Assembly: GCF_014524545.1 (NCBI RefSeq)
Contig: NZ_CP053557.1
Location: forward strand, 831,501-895,500
Reading direction: 5' to 3'
Length of the DNA stretch: 64,000 bases
Source: Exiguobacterium sp. Helios
GTDB taxonomy: Bacteria > Bacillota > Bacilli > Exiguobacteriales > Exiguobacteriaceae
Made by a program: the position numbers and the translations under genes. Of the stretch, positions 35,013-43,709 are shown one piece after another (the stretch's first letter is position 1; every line of letters begins with the position of its first letter). The notes under the pieces are model-generated. The model was given only the letters and a program-made list of their open reading frames with translations. It searched no databases and was not told the DNA's origin.

Positions 35013-36230
35013 TTGAAACGTCAATTACGTCAGTGGATCAAGAAAACTAAACTGGTCGAAACGGGATTGCACCTCGTGATGCGGTTGTTTGCTTGTTTGC
35101 CGGTTCACCCAAATCGCTTCCTTTTCGAAAGCTTTTTAGGAAAACAATACAGCGACAATCCACGTGCCATTTATGAAGCGTTAAAACAAGAACATCCGGA
35201 ACTTGAGTTGATTTTCAGTAAAGATCGACAGAGTGTATTAACGGATCCGACGGTGCAGACAGTCAATCGAATGACGATTCGCTGGATTTATCTGCTCGCT
35301 ACATCGCGCGTCTGGATTTCTAACAGCAGGCTTCCCTCTTGGTTGTTCAAACGAAAAGGGACCATCTATTTACAGACGTGGCATGGAACGCCGTTAAAGA
35401 AGCTGGCACTCGACATGGATGATGTGCAGATGGCCAATACGACGACAAAACGCTATAAGCGTGACTTTGCGCGTGAAGCATCAAAGTGGGATTTTTTGAT
35501 TTCACCGAATGCCTATTCAAGTCGGATTTTTCGACGGGCCTTTCATTTTTCAGGTGAAATGCTTGAAGTCGGTTATCCACGCAATGATGTGTTTTACCAG
35601 ACGGAACGGCATCCGGAAATCGTCGAACGGGTTTATTCGCGGTATCAAATTGATCGGACTAAGAAAATCATTCTGTATGCGCCGACCTGGCGAGACAACG
35701 AGTACGTGGCACAAGGATCGTATTCCTTTACGTTGCCATTTTCGTTGGAACAGTTCGAAAAACGGTTTGGTGCTGAATATACGTTGCTGATCCGGATGCA
35801 TTATTTAGTAGCGGATCAAGTGGATACGTCAGCTTATCTATCTGTCCACAACGCTTCGGATTACCCGGATATTTCAGATTTATATATCGCAGCAGATGCT
35901 ATGATTACAGATTATTCATCCGTCATGTTTGACTATGCTCATCTGAAACGACCGATGATTTTTTACACGTATGATTTAGAACATTATCGGGATCAACTGC
36001 GCGGATTCTATTTTGACTTTGAGCAGGAAGCACCGGGTCCGCTCGTTTTACAACAAGCACGATTATTTGAAGAGATTGATCGGTTGCATGAATGGAGTAA
36101 TCGATATGGCGCAAAATTTGCTGCATTTGAAAAGAAATTTTGTCAATGGGATGACGGAACAGCGTCTTTACAAGCCTATCAACGTCTTTTGCAACCTGTC
36201 AGCAATCAGCATAAAGGAGAATTATCATGA
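35013..36230 (+). CDS. CDP-glycerol glycerophosphotransferase, TagF-like catalytic domain
   Basis: The 405-residue protein has the CDP-glycerol transferase signatures QTWHGTPLKKL, VGYPRNDVFY, ILYAPTWRD and ITDYSSVMFDYA. These resemble the polymerase TagF, but TagF is about 750 residues with an N-terminal extension, so this protein is essentially the catalytic half. It should add glycerol phosphate units to a wall teichoic acid chain at the inner membrane face. The start is TTG at 35013 with AAGGAG eight bases upstream; the ATG at 35008 meets a stop after one codon. It overlaps tagD by four bases. Confidence 0.88.
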   Translation: MKRQLRQWIKKTKLVETGLHLVMRLFACLPVHPNRFLFESFLGKQYSDNPRAIYEALKQEHPELELIFSKDRQSVLTDPTVQTVNRMTIRWIYLLATSRVWISNSRLPSWLFKRKGTIYLQTWHGTPLKKLALDMDDVQMANTTTKRYKRDFAREASKWDFLISPNAYSSRIFRRAFHFSGEMLEVGYPRNDVFYQTERHPEIVERVYSRYQIDRTKKIILYAPTWRDNEYVAQGSYSFTLPFSLEQFEKRFGAEYTLLIRMHYLVADQVDTSAYLSVHNASDYPDISDLYIAADAMITDYSSVMFDYAHLKRPMIFYTYDLEHYRDQLRGFYFDFEQEAPGPLVLQQARLFEEIDRLHEWSNRYGAKFAAFEKKFCQWDDGTASLQAYQRLLQPVSNQHKGELS

Positions 36231-36619
36231 AAAAAGTCATCACGTACGGCACATTTGATTTACTGCATTGGGGTCACATCAACATCCTCAAACGCGCAAA
36301 GGAAATGGGCGATTATTTAGTCGTCGCGATTTCGACGGACGAGTTCAATCGATTGAAACATAAAGAATCGTATCACAGCTTCGAAAACCGTAAATTGATT
36401 TTGGAATCAATTCGTTACGTTGACGAAGTCATTGCGGAAAACAATTGGGATCAGAAAATCACCGATGTACAAGAACATCAAATCGATACATTTGTCATGG
36501 GAGATGACTGGGCCGGTGAATTCGATTTCTTGAAAGAATATTGTGAAGTCGTTTATCTCAGTCGGACGGAAGGTATTTCGACAAGCCAGATCAAAACGGA
36601 GTTAGGAAAAGGTTCGTGA
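36227..36619 (+). CDS. tagD: Glycerol-3-phosphate cytidylyltransferase
   Basis: TagD makes CDP-glycerol from CTP and glycerol 3-phosphate for teichoic acid synthesis. The 130-residue protein shows the nucleotidyltransferase motif HWGH in GTFDLLHWGHINIL and the C-terminal RTEGISTSQIK. The length matches Bacillus TagD (129). Its ATG overlaps the TagF-like stop, so the precursor enzyme and polymerase are co-translated. A terminator follows. Confidence 0.96.
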   Translation: MKKVITYGTFDLLHWGHINILKRAKEMGDYLVVAISTDEFNRLKHKESYHSFENRKLILESIRYVDEVIAENNWDQKITDVQEHQIDTFVMGDDWAGEFDFLKEYCEVVYLSRTEGISTSQIKTELGKGS

Positions 36620-36620
36620 A

Positions 36621-36654
36621 CAAAAAAGACCACACCCTGCGTGCGGTCTTTCTT
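36621..36654 (+). terminator. Terminator after tagD
   Basis: AAAGACC-a-CAC pairs with GTG-c-GGTCTTT around CCTGC. The T run is short, so read-through into the next teichoic acid gene is possible. Confidence 0.7.
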
Positions 36655-36674
36655 CATGGAAGGGAGGGAATAAC

Positions 36675-37817
36675 GTGAGAGAGAGTATCGTGCAAATCTA
36701 CTTGCTGCTTTTCCGGATTTTCTATCGAATCTTCTGCTTGTTACCTGTGAGACCCGTGACGCTCTTTTGGGTCACTTACGGTGATAATGTGAAACCGATC
36801 AATGATGCGCTCCTGACGGAATTTCCGAACGAAAAACGGTATTTGATTTATGATAAAAAATTTGTGAAATATCCGGAAGCATGGTCGGCGGAATATGCAT
36901 TGCCTTATCGCAGACTGAGTTTTATTCGGCTGGCGTACCTTCTTGCAACATCGAAGCATCATTTCATCGATAACTATATCGGCGAATATAGTGTCGCCCC
37001 GATTCGTCAGGGAACAAAACGGATCCAGTTATGGCATGCTGCAGGGACACTAAAGAAATTCGGTTTGACGTCATCAAAGAGTTTGATGGTACCGAAGCAT
37101 GTCCTGCGACGTTTCAAACGGGTGTACCAGCGTTATGGGGACTTCATCGTACCGGGAGGAGCTTGCGCGAAACAATTCATGGGACCACATGATCTTCCGC
37201 GGACAGTCTTCAAAACATTTGGTGTGCCCCGGACAGATTACTGGTTTGACGAACAACATCAACACACCAAAAAAAAACTTCACGATGCTTACGTCAAACA
37301 GGAACGTCGTATTCTATTGTATGCGCCAACCTACCGGGAATATAATGGAATGGAAGGACAGACTGTCCGCCAACTCGAACAATTGACCGATCAAGGATGG
37401 ACAATTCTTGTCAAATTACATCCGACGGTCCGTTCGATGTTCACACATCAAAAAAAACATGTGCACTTCGTTACGGACGAATATTCAATCAATGATTACT
37501 TACTCATCACCGATGTATTGATCACCGATTATTCCTCGATTCCTTTTGAAAGTTGTCTGCTGGATGTTCCAACCATTCTTTACACACCAGATATCGACAC
37601 GTACCGGCAGATTCCGGGTATCATCGATTCCTATCCGGACCCGTTACCGGTTACTTGCACAAATCAATTTGATGTTATATTGAACTGGATTAATTCGGAT
37701 GCAGCGCTAGAAGAAAGCCGGACAGCGATGGAAAAATTCAAAACAGTCTGGTATACGGAACAACCTGGACAAGCGACACGTCGGATTGTCGATCATTACT
37801 ACCGGAAAGTACGTTGA
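36675..37817 (+). CDS. CDP-glycerol transferase, TagB-like primase
   Basis: The 380-residue protein has an N-terminal amphipathic or membrane-associated helix (residues 6-25) and the transferase motifs QLWHAAGTLKKFG, GVPRTDYWF, ILLYAPTYREY and ITDYSSIPFESCLL. The HAAG and IPFE variants are those of TagB, which adds the first glycerol phosphate to the lipid-linked disaccharide; the length equals TagB (381). The start is GTG at 36675 with GGAGGGA upstream. TagA and TagO are not in the window. Confidence 0.88.
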   Translation: MRESIVQIYLLLFRIFYRIFCLLPVRPVTLFWVTYGDNVKPINDALLTEFPNEKRYLIYDKKFVKYPEAWSAEYALPYRRLSFIRLAYLLATSKHHFIDNYIGEYSVAPIRQGTKRIQLWHAAGTLKKFGLTSSKSLMVPKHVLRRFKRVYQRYGDFIVPGGACAKQFMGPHDLPRTVFKTFGVPRTDYWFDEQHQHTKKKLHDAYVKQERRILLYAPTYREYNGMEGQTVRQLEQLTDQGWTILVKLHPTVRSMFTHQKKHVHFVTDEYSINDYLLITDVLITDYSSIPFESCLLDVPTILYTPDIDTYRQIPGIIDSYPDPLPVTCTNQFDVILNWINSDAALEESRTAMEKFKTVWYTEQPGQATRRIVDHYYRKVR

Positions 37818-37820
37818 AGT

Positions 37821-37868
37821 AAAAAAATGATCTATGTTTTTAAACGAAACTAGAATCATTTTTTTAAA
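37821..37868 (+). terminator. Terminator of the teichoic acid genes
   Basis: AAAAAAATGAT pairs with ATCATTTTTTT, and an inner CTA/TAG with GTTT/AAAC extends the hairpin. Confidence 0.8.
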
Positions 37869-37873
37869 AAATT

Positions 37874-37891
37874 TTGTGAAAACATGAACAA
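37874..37891. promoter_or_regulatory. Possible Rex-like palindrome upstream of fnr
   Basis: TTGTGAA-AACA-TGAACAA agrees with the Rex operator TTGTGAANNNNTTCACAA at 12 of 14 fixed bases. It lies about 90 bases before the fnr start. Rex senses NADH/NAD+, so control of fnr by it would make sense, but the match is imperfect. Confidence 0.3.
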
Positions 37892-37978
37892 AGTTTGACA
37901 ATCTTTTGAAAAAACGTTTTTTTGACGTGTGATGTTCTATACTAGGAGCAGAAGGAATCAAGGAAAGGAGAATGCGAA

Positions 37979-38686
37979 ATGCTTGCTTGCGGAACAACAG
38001 AAGCCAATACGTTTGTCTTATCAGCAGAGACACGAATGATACTGGAAGACTTCATGACAGAGGTGACGTTTAAAAAGGATTCAATCGTTTGTTGGGAAGG
38101 TGAGTTAAACGATAAGTTGTTTTATGTGAAGCAAGGCGGTGTCAAACTGTCTAAACTGACGAAAAAAGGCAGCCCTTTAATGATGTTTTTATACTTTAAG
38201 GGTGATTTGTTCGGTGAGTTTGATGTCGGCGAAGCATTTCCAAGTTCTTATAGCGTTGAAACAATGGAAGACAGTGTCCTGGGTGTCATTTCGAAAACGA
38301 AGCTTGAGGAATTGATGAAGCAGGACGGTGTATTTGCCTTAGAAATCATGCGTTGGCAAGCCTTGATGCGAAAGCAGTCCGAAACGAAACTGCGTGACCT
38401 GTTGTTGTTTGGGAAACAAGGTGCACTGGCCTCGACCTTACTCCGGTTGATTGCCATGCATGGAAAACAGGTTGGGGAAGACTATGTCATTTCCAAACGA
38501 CCATCCGATAGCGAACTCGGTCAGTTGATCGGGGCGCCGCGCGAAACGGTCAATCGCATGTTTTCCCAGTGGAAAAAAGACAAGGTCATTTCATCAACGA
38601 CGACTAAAATCATCGTCCATGATGCTAACTATTTGAGAGATTTATGCCATTGTGAAGGATGTCCGGTAGGTGTATGCCGGATTTAA
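37979..38686 (+). CDS. fnr: Oxygen-sensing Crp/Fnr regulator with C-terminal Fe-S ligands
   Basis: The 235-residue protein has an N-terminal cyclic-nucleotide-type beta roll, a dimer helix and a C-terminal winged helix with LGQLIGAPRETVNRMFSQW. The last residues, CHCEGCPVGVC, give C225-X2-C228-X4-C233, as in Bacillus subtilis Fnr, where three such cysteines plus an aspartate hold a [4Fe-4S] cluster. The aspartate is also present as D140 in KLRDLLLFGK. C4 and C223 are extra. AAGGAGA precedes the ATG. Fnr-type sites precede the adjacent oxidase operon and pflB, which suggests that it controls both. Confidence 0.92.
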   Translation: MLACGTTEANTFVLSAETRMILEDFMTEVTFKKDSIVCWEGELNDKLFYVKQGGVKLSKLTKKGSPLMMFLYFKGDLFGEFDVGEAFPSSYSVETMEDSVLGVISKTKLEELMKQDGVFALEIMRWQALMRKQSETKLRDLLLFGKQGALASTLLRLIAMHGKQVGEDYVISKRPSDSELGQLIGAPRETVNRMFSQWKKDKVISSTTTKIIVHDANYLRDLCHCEGCPVGVCRI

Positions 38687-38695
38687 AAATAAAGC

Positions 38696-38730
38696 GAATC
38701 CTCTTGTCCTTGAGACAAGGGGATTTTTTT
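38696..38730 (+). terminator. Terminator of fnr
   Basis: AATCC-t-CTTGTC pairs with GACAAG-g-GGATT around CTTGA and is followed by a T run. Confidence 0.88.
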
Positions 38731-38801
38731 GAGAGCTTCTTCCTAAAATGTGAACTTTATGTGTGTTTTTAGAAGGGAAAGCGAGAAATCGTCACAAATG
38801 G

Positions 38802-38817
38802 TGTGACATTTATCACG
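38802..38817. promoter_or_regulatory. Fnr-type palindrome before the ba3 oxidase operon
   Basis: TGTGA-CATTTA-TCACG matches the Crp/Fnr-type site TGTGA-N6-TCACA at 9 of 10 fixed bases. A second half site, GTCACA, lies 5 bases upstream. It is 72 bases before the first gene of the operon. Confidence 0.65.
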
Positions 38818-38888
38818 GTCTCAAGCGGTACGTCTTTTCTAGAATGAAGACAGGACATCAAGTTGAAATGAGAAGGGAGTCAGGCATC

Positions 38889-39002
38889 ATGAGCAGTAAA
38901 CCAGAACCGAATTTATCAGGCACAATCGTCGCCGTTTTTATTGTTGCTTCCGTCATCATCGGGATGTGGGGATCGATTTTTCTATTATTTAGTTCCAGAT
39001 AA
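38889..39002 (+). CDS. Cytochrome c oxidase subunit IIa (ba3 type)
   Basis: A 37-residue single-helix protein starts MSSKPEPNLSGTIVAVFIVA and ends FLLFSSR. Its size, polar N-terminus with a proline and one membrane helix match subunit IIa of ba3-type oxidases, which packs against subunit I and substitutes for the missing first helix of subunit II. AGGGAG precedes the ATG at 38889; a longer frame from 38763 lacks such a site. It precedes the subunit II gene by 12 bases, exactly as in Thermus-like cba operons. Confidence 0.85.
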   Translation: MSSKPEPNLSGTIVAVFIVASVIIGMWGSIFLLFSSR

Positions 39003-39014
39003 GGAGGAAAGGCA

Positions 39015-39485
39015 ATGCACATTCATCGTTTGGAGAAAATTTGGTTAGTATTTGGTTGTGTGATGTTAGCCGTTTTTTTAGTCATCATTGGTATTTCTGC
39101 TTTTGCATCCGGCAATCAACCGCCGTCTGACGCTACATTAATTGATCCGACACAAGTGGATCAGACCAAACCATTTGATAAACCGGGGTTGAAAAAAATT
39201 GACGAAAACCGCTATGAAGCAGTCATGGTGTCGCAAGCGTTTCAGTTCACGCCACAAGATATGGTAATTAAAAAAGGGGCAACGGTAGACTTTCTCGTGA
39301 CGTCAAAAGATGTCGTTCACGGTTTTGAAATCGTAAAGACAAATGTCAACATGATGGTCGTACCCGGTCATATCAATTCAATCGAATATACCTTTAAAAA
39401 AGCCGGAGAGTATTTGATTGTCTGTAATGAGTATTGCGGAAGCGGTCACCATATGATGTCGACAAAAATTAAGGTGGTGGAGTAA
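39015..39485 (+). CDS. Cytochrome c oxidase subunit II (ba3 type, CuA)
   Basis: The 156-residue protein has one N-terminal membrane helix (about 10-30) and an extracytoplasmic cupredoxin domain. The CuA ligands are visible: H102 in DVVHGFEI, C137, E139 and C141 in CNEYCGSGHHMM, H145 and M148. Its short length and single helix identify the ba3 class. It accepts electrons from cytochrome c. AAGGAGGAAAG precedes the ATG and the subunit I gene starts directly after its stop. Confidence 0.94.
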   Translation: MHIHRLEKIWLVFGCVMLAVFLVIIGISAFASGNQPPSDATLIDPTQVDQTKPFDKPGLKKIDENRYEAVMVSQAFQFTPQDMVIKKGATVDFLVTSKDVVHGFEIVKTNVNMMVVPGHINSIEYTFKKAGEYLIVCNEYCGSGHHMMSTKIKVVE

Positions 39486-41177
39486 ATGAATGCCATTTCG
39501 AGAAAATTAAAAGAATTTGAGATGGAGCGGGGAATGCCGGCGACGGCAATTGGCTTAAAAGAAGCGAAACTGGCTTTTGCCCATGTCAGCTTTTCGCTCG
39601 TCGCCTTGTTGATTGGCGGGTTATGCGGGTTACTGCAGACACTCGTGCGGACCGGTGTGATTCCGGAAATTGCAGGCGTCGGCTATTATGAATTATTGAC
39701 GGCCCACGGGTTGATGCTGGCGATTGTATTTACGACATTATTTATTTTTGGCTTACTATTTTCTTTTTTAGGACAATCGTTTGGGCGTTTCGAAGAATTT
39801 CCAAGACGGCTCGGTTGGGTCGGATTTTGGTTTATGATGCTTGGTGTCGTCCTCGTCACATGGATGGTCCTCGCAGGAGAAGCTTCTGTTTTATATACCT
39901 TTTATGCACCATTGAAGGCTCACCCGGTGTTTTATATCGGACTTGTCATCTTTGTTGTCGGAACGTGGATTTCTTCCGGTGCGATGTTCCGGATGTACGC
40001 GGACTATAAACGGGAGCACAAAGGTGTTCATCCACCGCTTCAGGCATACATGAGTATCATGACGGTATTGTTATGGGTCGTCGCGACACTCGGAGTCGCT
40101 GCTACGATTTTGTTTCAACTCTTACCGTTGTCACTCGGTTGGACGGATAAAGTCGGAATTGAGTTGTCACGCACGCTCTTTTGGTACTTTGGTCATCCGC
40201 TTGTATATTTTTGGCTGTTGCCGGCATATATCGTCTGGTACACCGTGATTCCGAAAATCGTCGGCGGAAAGATTTTTTCAGATGCATTGGCCCGGATGTC
40301 CTTTTTATTATTTTTACTGTTTTCCTTCCCTGTCGGATTCCATCATCAATTGTTGGAACCGGGTATCTCAGCCTTTTGGAAATACATTCAGGTCGTCCTC
40401 ACGTTTTTGGTCATCATCCCGTCACTCATGACAGCCTTCTCGATGTTTGCGACTTTTGAACTGGCAGGGCGGCGTCAAGGCGCAACCGGACTGTTCGGCT
40501 GGATCAAGAAGATGCCGTACCGGGATGTCCGCTTTTTAGCACCGTTTGTCGGAATGTTATTTTTCATTCCGGCGGGAGCAGGTGGAGTCATCAATGCGTC
40601 GCATCAATTAAACATTGTTGTCCACAACACACTGTGGGTGACCGGTCATTTTCATATCACGGTCGGAGCTGCCGTTGCCTTAACGTTTTTTGGAACTGCC
40701 TATTGGTTGGTCCCCTTGCTCAGAGGACGGACGCTGACGAAACAACTCAACCGGATCGGACTGATCCAAACGATGTTGTGGACGGTCGGTATGCTGTTCA
40801 TGTCGACAGCGATGCATATTTCAGGGTTACTCGGTAATCCGAGACGAACAGGTCCGGCAGCTTACTTCAAAGATTCGCTTGTTGCCGACTGGATTCCGTA
40901 TCATGTTGCGATGGCAATTGGCGGAACGATTTTATTCCTTTCCATTCTGTTGTTCTTATTTGCGATGTTCCAACTCGCTTTCCGGGCACCGAAAGGCATG
41001 GAAGAGTTCCCGGTTGCTGAAACAGAAAAAGCAGCGATGCAAACACCGCTGTTCTTCGAAAATTGGAAGCTTTGGATTTTCGTGACGTTTGCGTTAATTG
41101 CATTTGCCTATACGGTTCCAATTTGGCATATGATTGAGAATGCGCCGCCTGGAGCACCAGGCTGGAAATTGTGGTGA
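39486..41177 (+). CDS. Cytochrome c oxidase subunit I (ba3 type)
   Basis: This 563-residue membrane protein is the haem-copper core that reduces oxygen and pumps protons. It has about thirteen helices. Haem and CuB ligands are visible in TAHGLMLAIVF, FWYFGHPLVYFWLLPAYI (with the histidine-x-x-x-tyrosine pattern), FHHQ and the late VTGHFHITVGAAVALT. The sequence class is that of B-type oxidases, which have high oxygen affinity. It completes a three-gene operon with IIa and II and is followed by a strong terminator. Confidence 0.95.
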   Translation: MNAISRKLKEFEMERGMPATAIGLKEAKLAFAHVSFSLVALLIGGLCGLLQTLVRTGVIPEIAGVGYYELLTAHGLMLAIVFTTLFIFGLLFSFLGQSFGRFEEFPRRLGWVGFWFMMLGVVLVTWMVLAGEASVLYTFYAPLKAHPVFYIGLVIFVVGTWISSGAMFRMYADYKREHKGVHPPLQAYMSIMTVLLWVVATLGVAATILFQLLPLSLGWTDKVGIELSRTLFWYFGHPLVYFWLLPAYIVWYTVIPKIVGGKIFSDALARMSFLLFLLFSFPVGFHHQLLEPGISAFWKYIQVVLTFLVIIPSLMTAFSMFATFELAGRRQGATGLFGWIKKMPYRDVRFLAPFVGMLFFIPAGAGGVINASHQLNIVVHNTLWVTGHFHITVGAAVALTFFGTAYWLVPLLRGRTLTKQLNRIGLIQTMLWTVGMLFMSTAMHISGLLGNPRRTGPAAYFKDSLVADWIPYHVAMAIGGTILFLSILLFLFAMFQLAFRAPKGMEEFPVAETEKAAMQTPLFFENWKLWIFVTFALIAFAYTVPIWHMIENAPPGAPGWKLW

Positions 41178-41194
41178 CAGAACGAAAACAAATA

Positions 41195-41238
41195 AATGAC
41201 CGGGTTCCTCTGAGATACAGGAGGAACCCGGTCATTTT
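41195..41238. terminator. Bidirectional terminator between oxidase and lia operons
   Basis: AATGACCGGGTTCCTC and GAGGAACCCGGTCATT form a perfect 16-bp stem with a 10-base loop. T-rich sequence follows on both strands. Confidence 0.93.
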
Positions 41239-41282
41239 CATTGAGTATGAGAGCAATTGTAAGTATAGAAAAATGCTGAAGA

Positions 41283-41912
41283 TTACTTAACGATGTTGTG
41301 TTTAAACGCATAAACGACAGCTTGCGTCCGGTCAACGACATCAAGCTTCGACAAGATGTTCGAAACATGTGTTTTGACAGTCTTCAAAGAGATGAACAGT
41401 TCGTCGGCAATTTCCTGGTTCGCCATTCCGCGTGCCATCAGTTGCAATACTTCCTGTTCGCGTTCTGTCAAATCATCATGGAGATGGCTCGTTGGTTTTC
41501 GTAAACGTTCCATCATTTTCCCCGTGACTTGGGCCGCCATGACGGATTGACCACTTGCTGTTTTTCGAATCGCTTCTGCAATTTCAAAGGCACTTGCTGT
41601 TTTTAAGACATAACTCATTGCACCGGCCTCGATGACAGGGTAGACCTTTTCATCATCTAAAAAGCTGGTGACGACTAGAATTTTGGCATCTGGCCATTCT
41701 TTTCGAATCAACCGTGTTCCTTCAACGCCATCGACCGGCTCCATGACTAAATCCATTAAAACGACATCCGGACGATGTTTCAATGCAAGCTCAGCACCTA
41801 CTTGTCCGTCCGATGCTTCTGCTACGACCTCGATATCTGGTTGAGTGGACAAAAAAGCAGAAACACCTGCACGGACCATTTCGTGATCATCGACTAATAA
41901 CACACGTATCAT
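41283..41912 (-). CDS. liaR: Response regulator LiaR (VraR)
   Basis: The 209-residue NarL-type regulator has a receiver domain (VDDHEMVRAG, phospho-acceptor in VVLMDLVMEPVDG, lysine in YVLKTASA) and a LuxR-type HTH (LTEREQEVLQLMARG, IADELFISLKTVKTHVSNIL). The sequence fits LiaR/VraR, which responds to cell-wall antibiotics acting on the lipid II cycle. It is the last gene of the lia operon and overlaps liaS by four bases. Confidence 0.92.
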   Translation of the reverse strand: MIRVLLVDDHEMVRAGVSAFLSTQPDIEVVAEASDGQVGAELALKHRPDVVLMDLVMEPVDGVEGTRLIRKEWPDAKILVVTSFLDDEKVYPVIEAGAMSYVLKTASAFEIAEAIRKTASGQSVMAAQVTGKMMERLRKPTSHLHDDLTEREQEVLQLMARGMANQEIADELFISLKTVKTHVSNILSKLDVVDRTQAVVYAFKHNIVK

Positions 41913-42934
41913 ACTTGCACCATCCGATCTTTTCTTAATTTTACTTCAATTTGTGTTCCTTGTCCCGGAACACTGACGAGACGAATCGCTCCACCCATCT
42001 CAGCCGTTCGTTCCCGCATCGAATTGATGCCGTAAGAAGCGAGTTTTTTTTCATCGACGATAAAACCAACGCCGTCATCATTCATGCTTAAGATGACTGT
42101 ATCATTGAATTGACGAAGTTCGATGTCCATATGTGACGCTTTGGCATGGCGCAATGCATTGGTCAGTCCTTCTTGGACAATCCGGAACAATTCGTTCTCA
42201 ATCGGGCGGGGTAATTCGATGGATTCAAGCTTCCAACTCAGCTCGGTGGACTGCTTTCTTGATAACTCTTCCAACAATTGAGTCAGGCCTTGCTGAAGGG
42301 TCATGCCTTCGAGTTCGACCGGGCGTAATTGTAATAACAGGGAACGCATTTCTGACTGTGCCGTCTGGGCCATTGTTTCGACCAAATCGATTTGTTTGGC
42401 AGCTGTTTCAGGTTGCGTCAGAATCGTCTGTTTCGCTGCTGTCGTCATCATCGAGATGGCATACAGCTGCTGGGAAACAGAGTCGTGTAAATCACGGGCC
42501 AGCCGTTTTCGCTCTTCTGTAATGGCCTGGACACGGACTTGTTCGATGTGTTGGGGACGGGTACTGATTTTTTGAACGGTTTCGACCTGTTCATCAATCC
42601 GTTTCCCGATCCGCGACAGACGTGTCAGCGTGTGGAAATAAGGACCGTTGACAATTGTCACTTCTTTTCCTTGCTCCAGTTCAATGATGGCCGTTGTGAC
42701 TCTCTTGAAATCGCGCCGTAAAAAGAAATAGTGGATACTGCCAACTGCTAACGGTAATAAAAGCGATAAACCGATGACGAGCAGAAAAACAGGAAAGTCC
42801 TGTTGACGGACGAAAAGTACATGCCAATTGACTTGGCGTGTACTTAGAAATAATAACGTCGTCATCACAGCCGTCAAAAAACCGGTCATGACCTGGAGTG
42901 CGATGACACCAAGCGGAAATTGATCACGTTTCAT
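41909..42934 (-). CDS. liaS: Sensor histidine kinase LiaS (VraS)
   Basis: The 341-residue kinase has two N-terminal membrane helices (about 9-29 and 47-70) with a very short extracellular loop, so it is of the intramembrane-sensing type. A HAMP-like linker leads to a HisKA_3 domain with the phospho-histidine in KRLARDLHDSVSQQLYA, and an ATP-binding domain with NDDGVGF and GINSMRERTAEMGG. In the Lia system it is held inactive by LiaF. It overlaps liaF by four bases, and liaR overlaps its own end. Confidence 0.92.
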   Translation of the reverse strand: MKRDQFPLGVIALQVMTGFLTAVMTTLLFLSTRQVNWHVLFVRQQDFPVFLLVIGLSLLLPLAVGSIHYFFLRRDFKRVTTAIIELEQGKEVTIVNGPYFHTLTRLSRIGKRIDEQVETVQKISTRPQHIEQVRVQAITEERKRLARDLHDSVSQQLYAISMMTTAAKQTILTQPETAAKQIDLVETMAQTAQSEMRSLLLQLRPVELEGMTLQQGLTQLLEELSRKQSTELSWKLESIELPRPIENELFRIVQEGLTNALRHAKASHMDIELRQFNDTVILSMNDDGVGFIVDEKKLASYGINSMRERTAEMGGAIRLVSVPGQGTQIEVKLRKDRMVQV

Positions 42935-43650
42935 ATCGAGGTCACCTCCACGTTCCCGATTCCAAGCATGACATGAATCCGGACTTTTCGGACAGCCTCG
43001 TCATATTCGGGGGCACGGTACTGGATTCGGCGATTAAAGAAAGTCGGAATACGACGGACATCTGTCTTGACGCTCCCGAAACCAATCGATGTATCGAGCG
43101 TGTAATCGTAACCGGACGGTAACAGGATTCGGACATCACCGACGACACCACTGACGACGATCAGTGTTTCGCCTTCCGGAACATAAGCATGCGTCAAGTC
43201 GATTTCGAGATCACGGACGATGAATTGTTCGCTCAAATCTTTTAAAACGTAGGGAAGTTCCTGTTGTGTCGCAAAAGAATAGGCCGGTTGAATCTTAATG
43301 CCTTCCTCCTCATATAAGCTCGGTGAAATTTTTGAGAAGAAAAATTCCCGGACAGAGTGACGGGTTACGAGAATGATTCCGAGATACAGCAGAATACCGG
43401 CGATGACGAATCCGATCGCTGCCGAACTGAGGACGACACCGGCTAAGATGATTGTACCAACGATGTAAAACAGGATAGCCAGTTTTTCATGATTTCTTTT
43501 TCGGAAATGAATCCCGACATAATACAGGAGGAAGGGGAAAAGCACTCCGAATAATACATTTCCCGCGCCTGTCATCAAATCATAGAATAGTCCGAGAGCA
43601 AACAGGATCGACACGTAGCCGACTAGTTGTTTTGTACTTAATCGTCGCAC
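42931..43650 (-). CDS. liaF: Membrane inhibitor LiaF
   Basis: The 239-residue protein has four hydrophobic helices in its first half and a C-terminal beta-rich domain with TLIVVSGVVGDVRILLPSGYDY, the adhesin-like LiaF fold. LiaF silences LiaS in unstressed cells. The GTG at 43650 was chosen because AAGGAG lies seven bases upstream; an in-frame ATG farther up has no such site. The gene sits between liaH and liaS. Confidence 0.9.
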   Translation of the reverse strand: MRRLSTKQLVGYVSILFALGLFYDLMTGAGNVLFGVLFPFLLYYVGIHFRKRNHEKLAILFYIVGTIILAGVVLSSAAIGFVIAGILLYLGIILVTRHSVREFFFSKISPSLYEEEGIKIQPAYSFATQQELPYVLKDLSEQFIVRDLEIDLTHAYVPEGETLIVVSGVVGDVRILLPSGYDYTLDTSIGFGSVKTDVRRIPTFFNRRIQYRAPEYDEAVRKVRIHVMLGIGNVEVTSI

Positions 43651-43709
43651 GGGCAATCTCCTTCCTGACATGACAAAGGGAGGCAAGAATGCCTCCTTCG
43701 TCCGAATAC

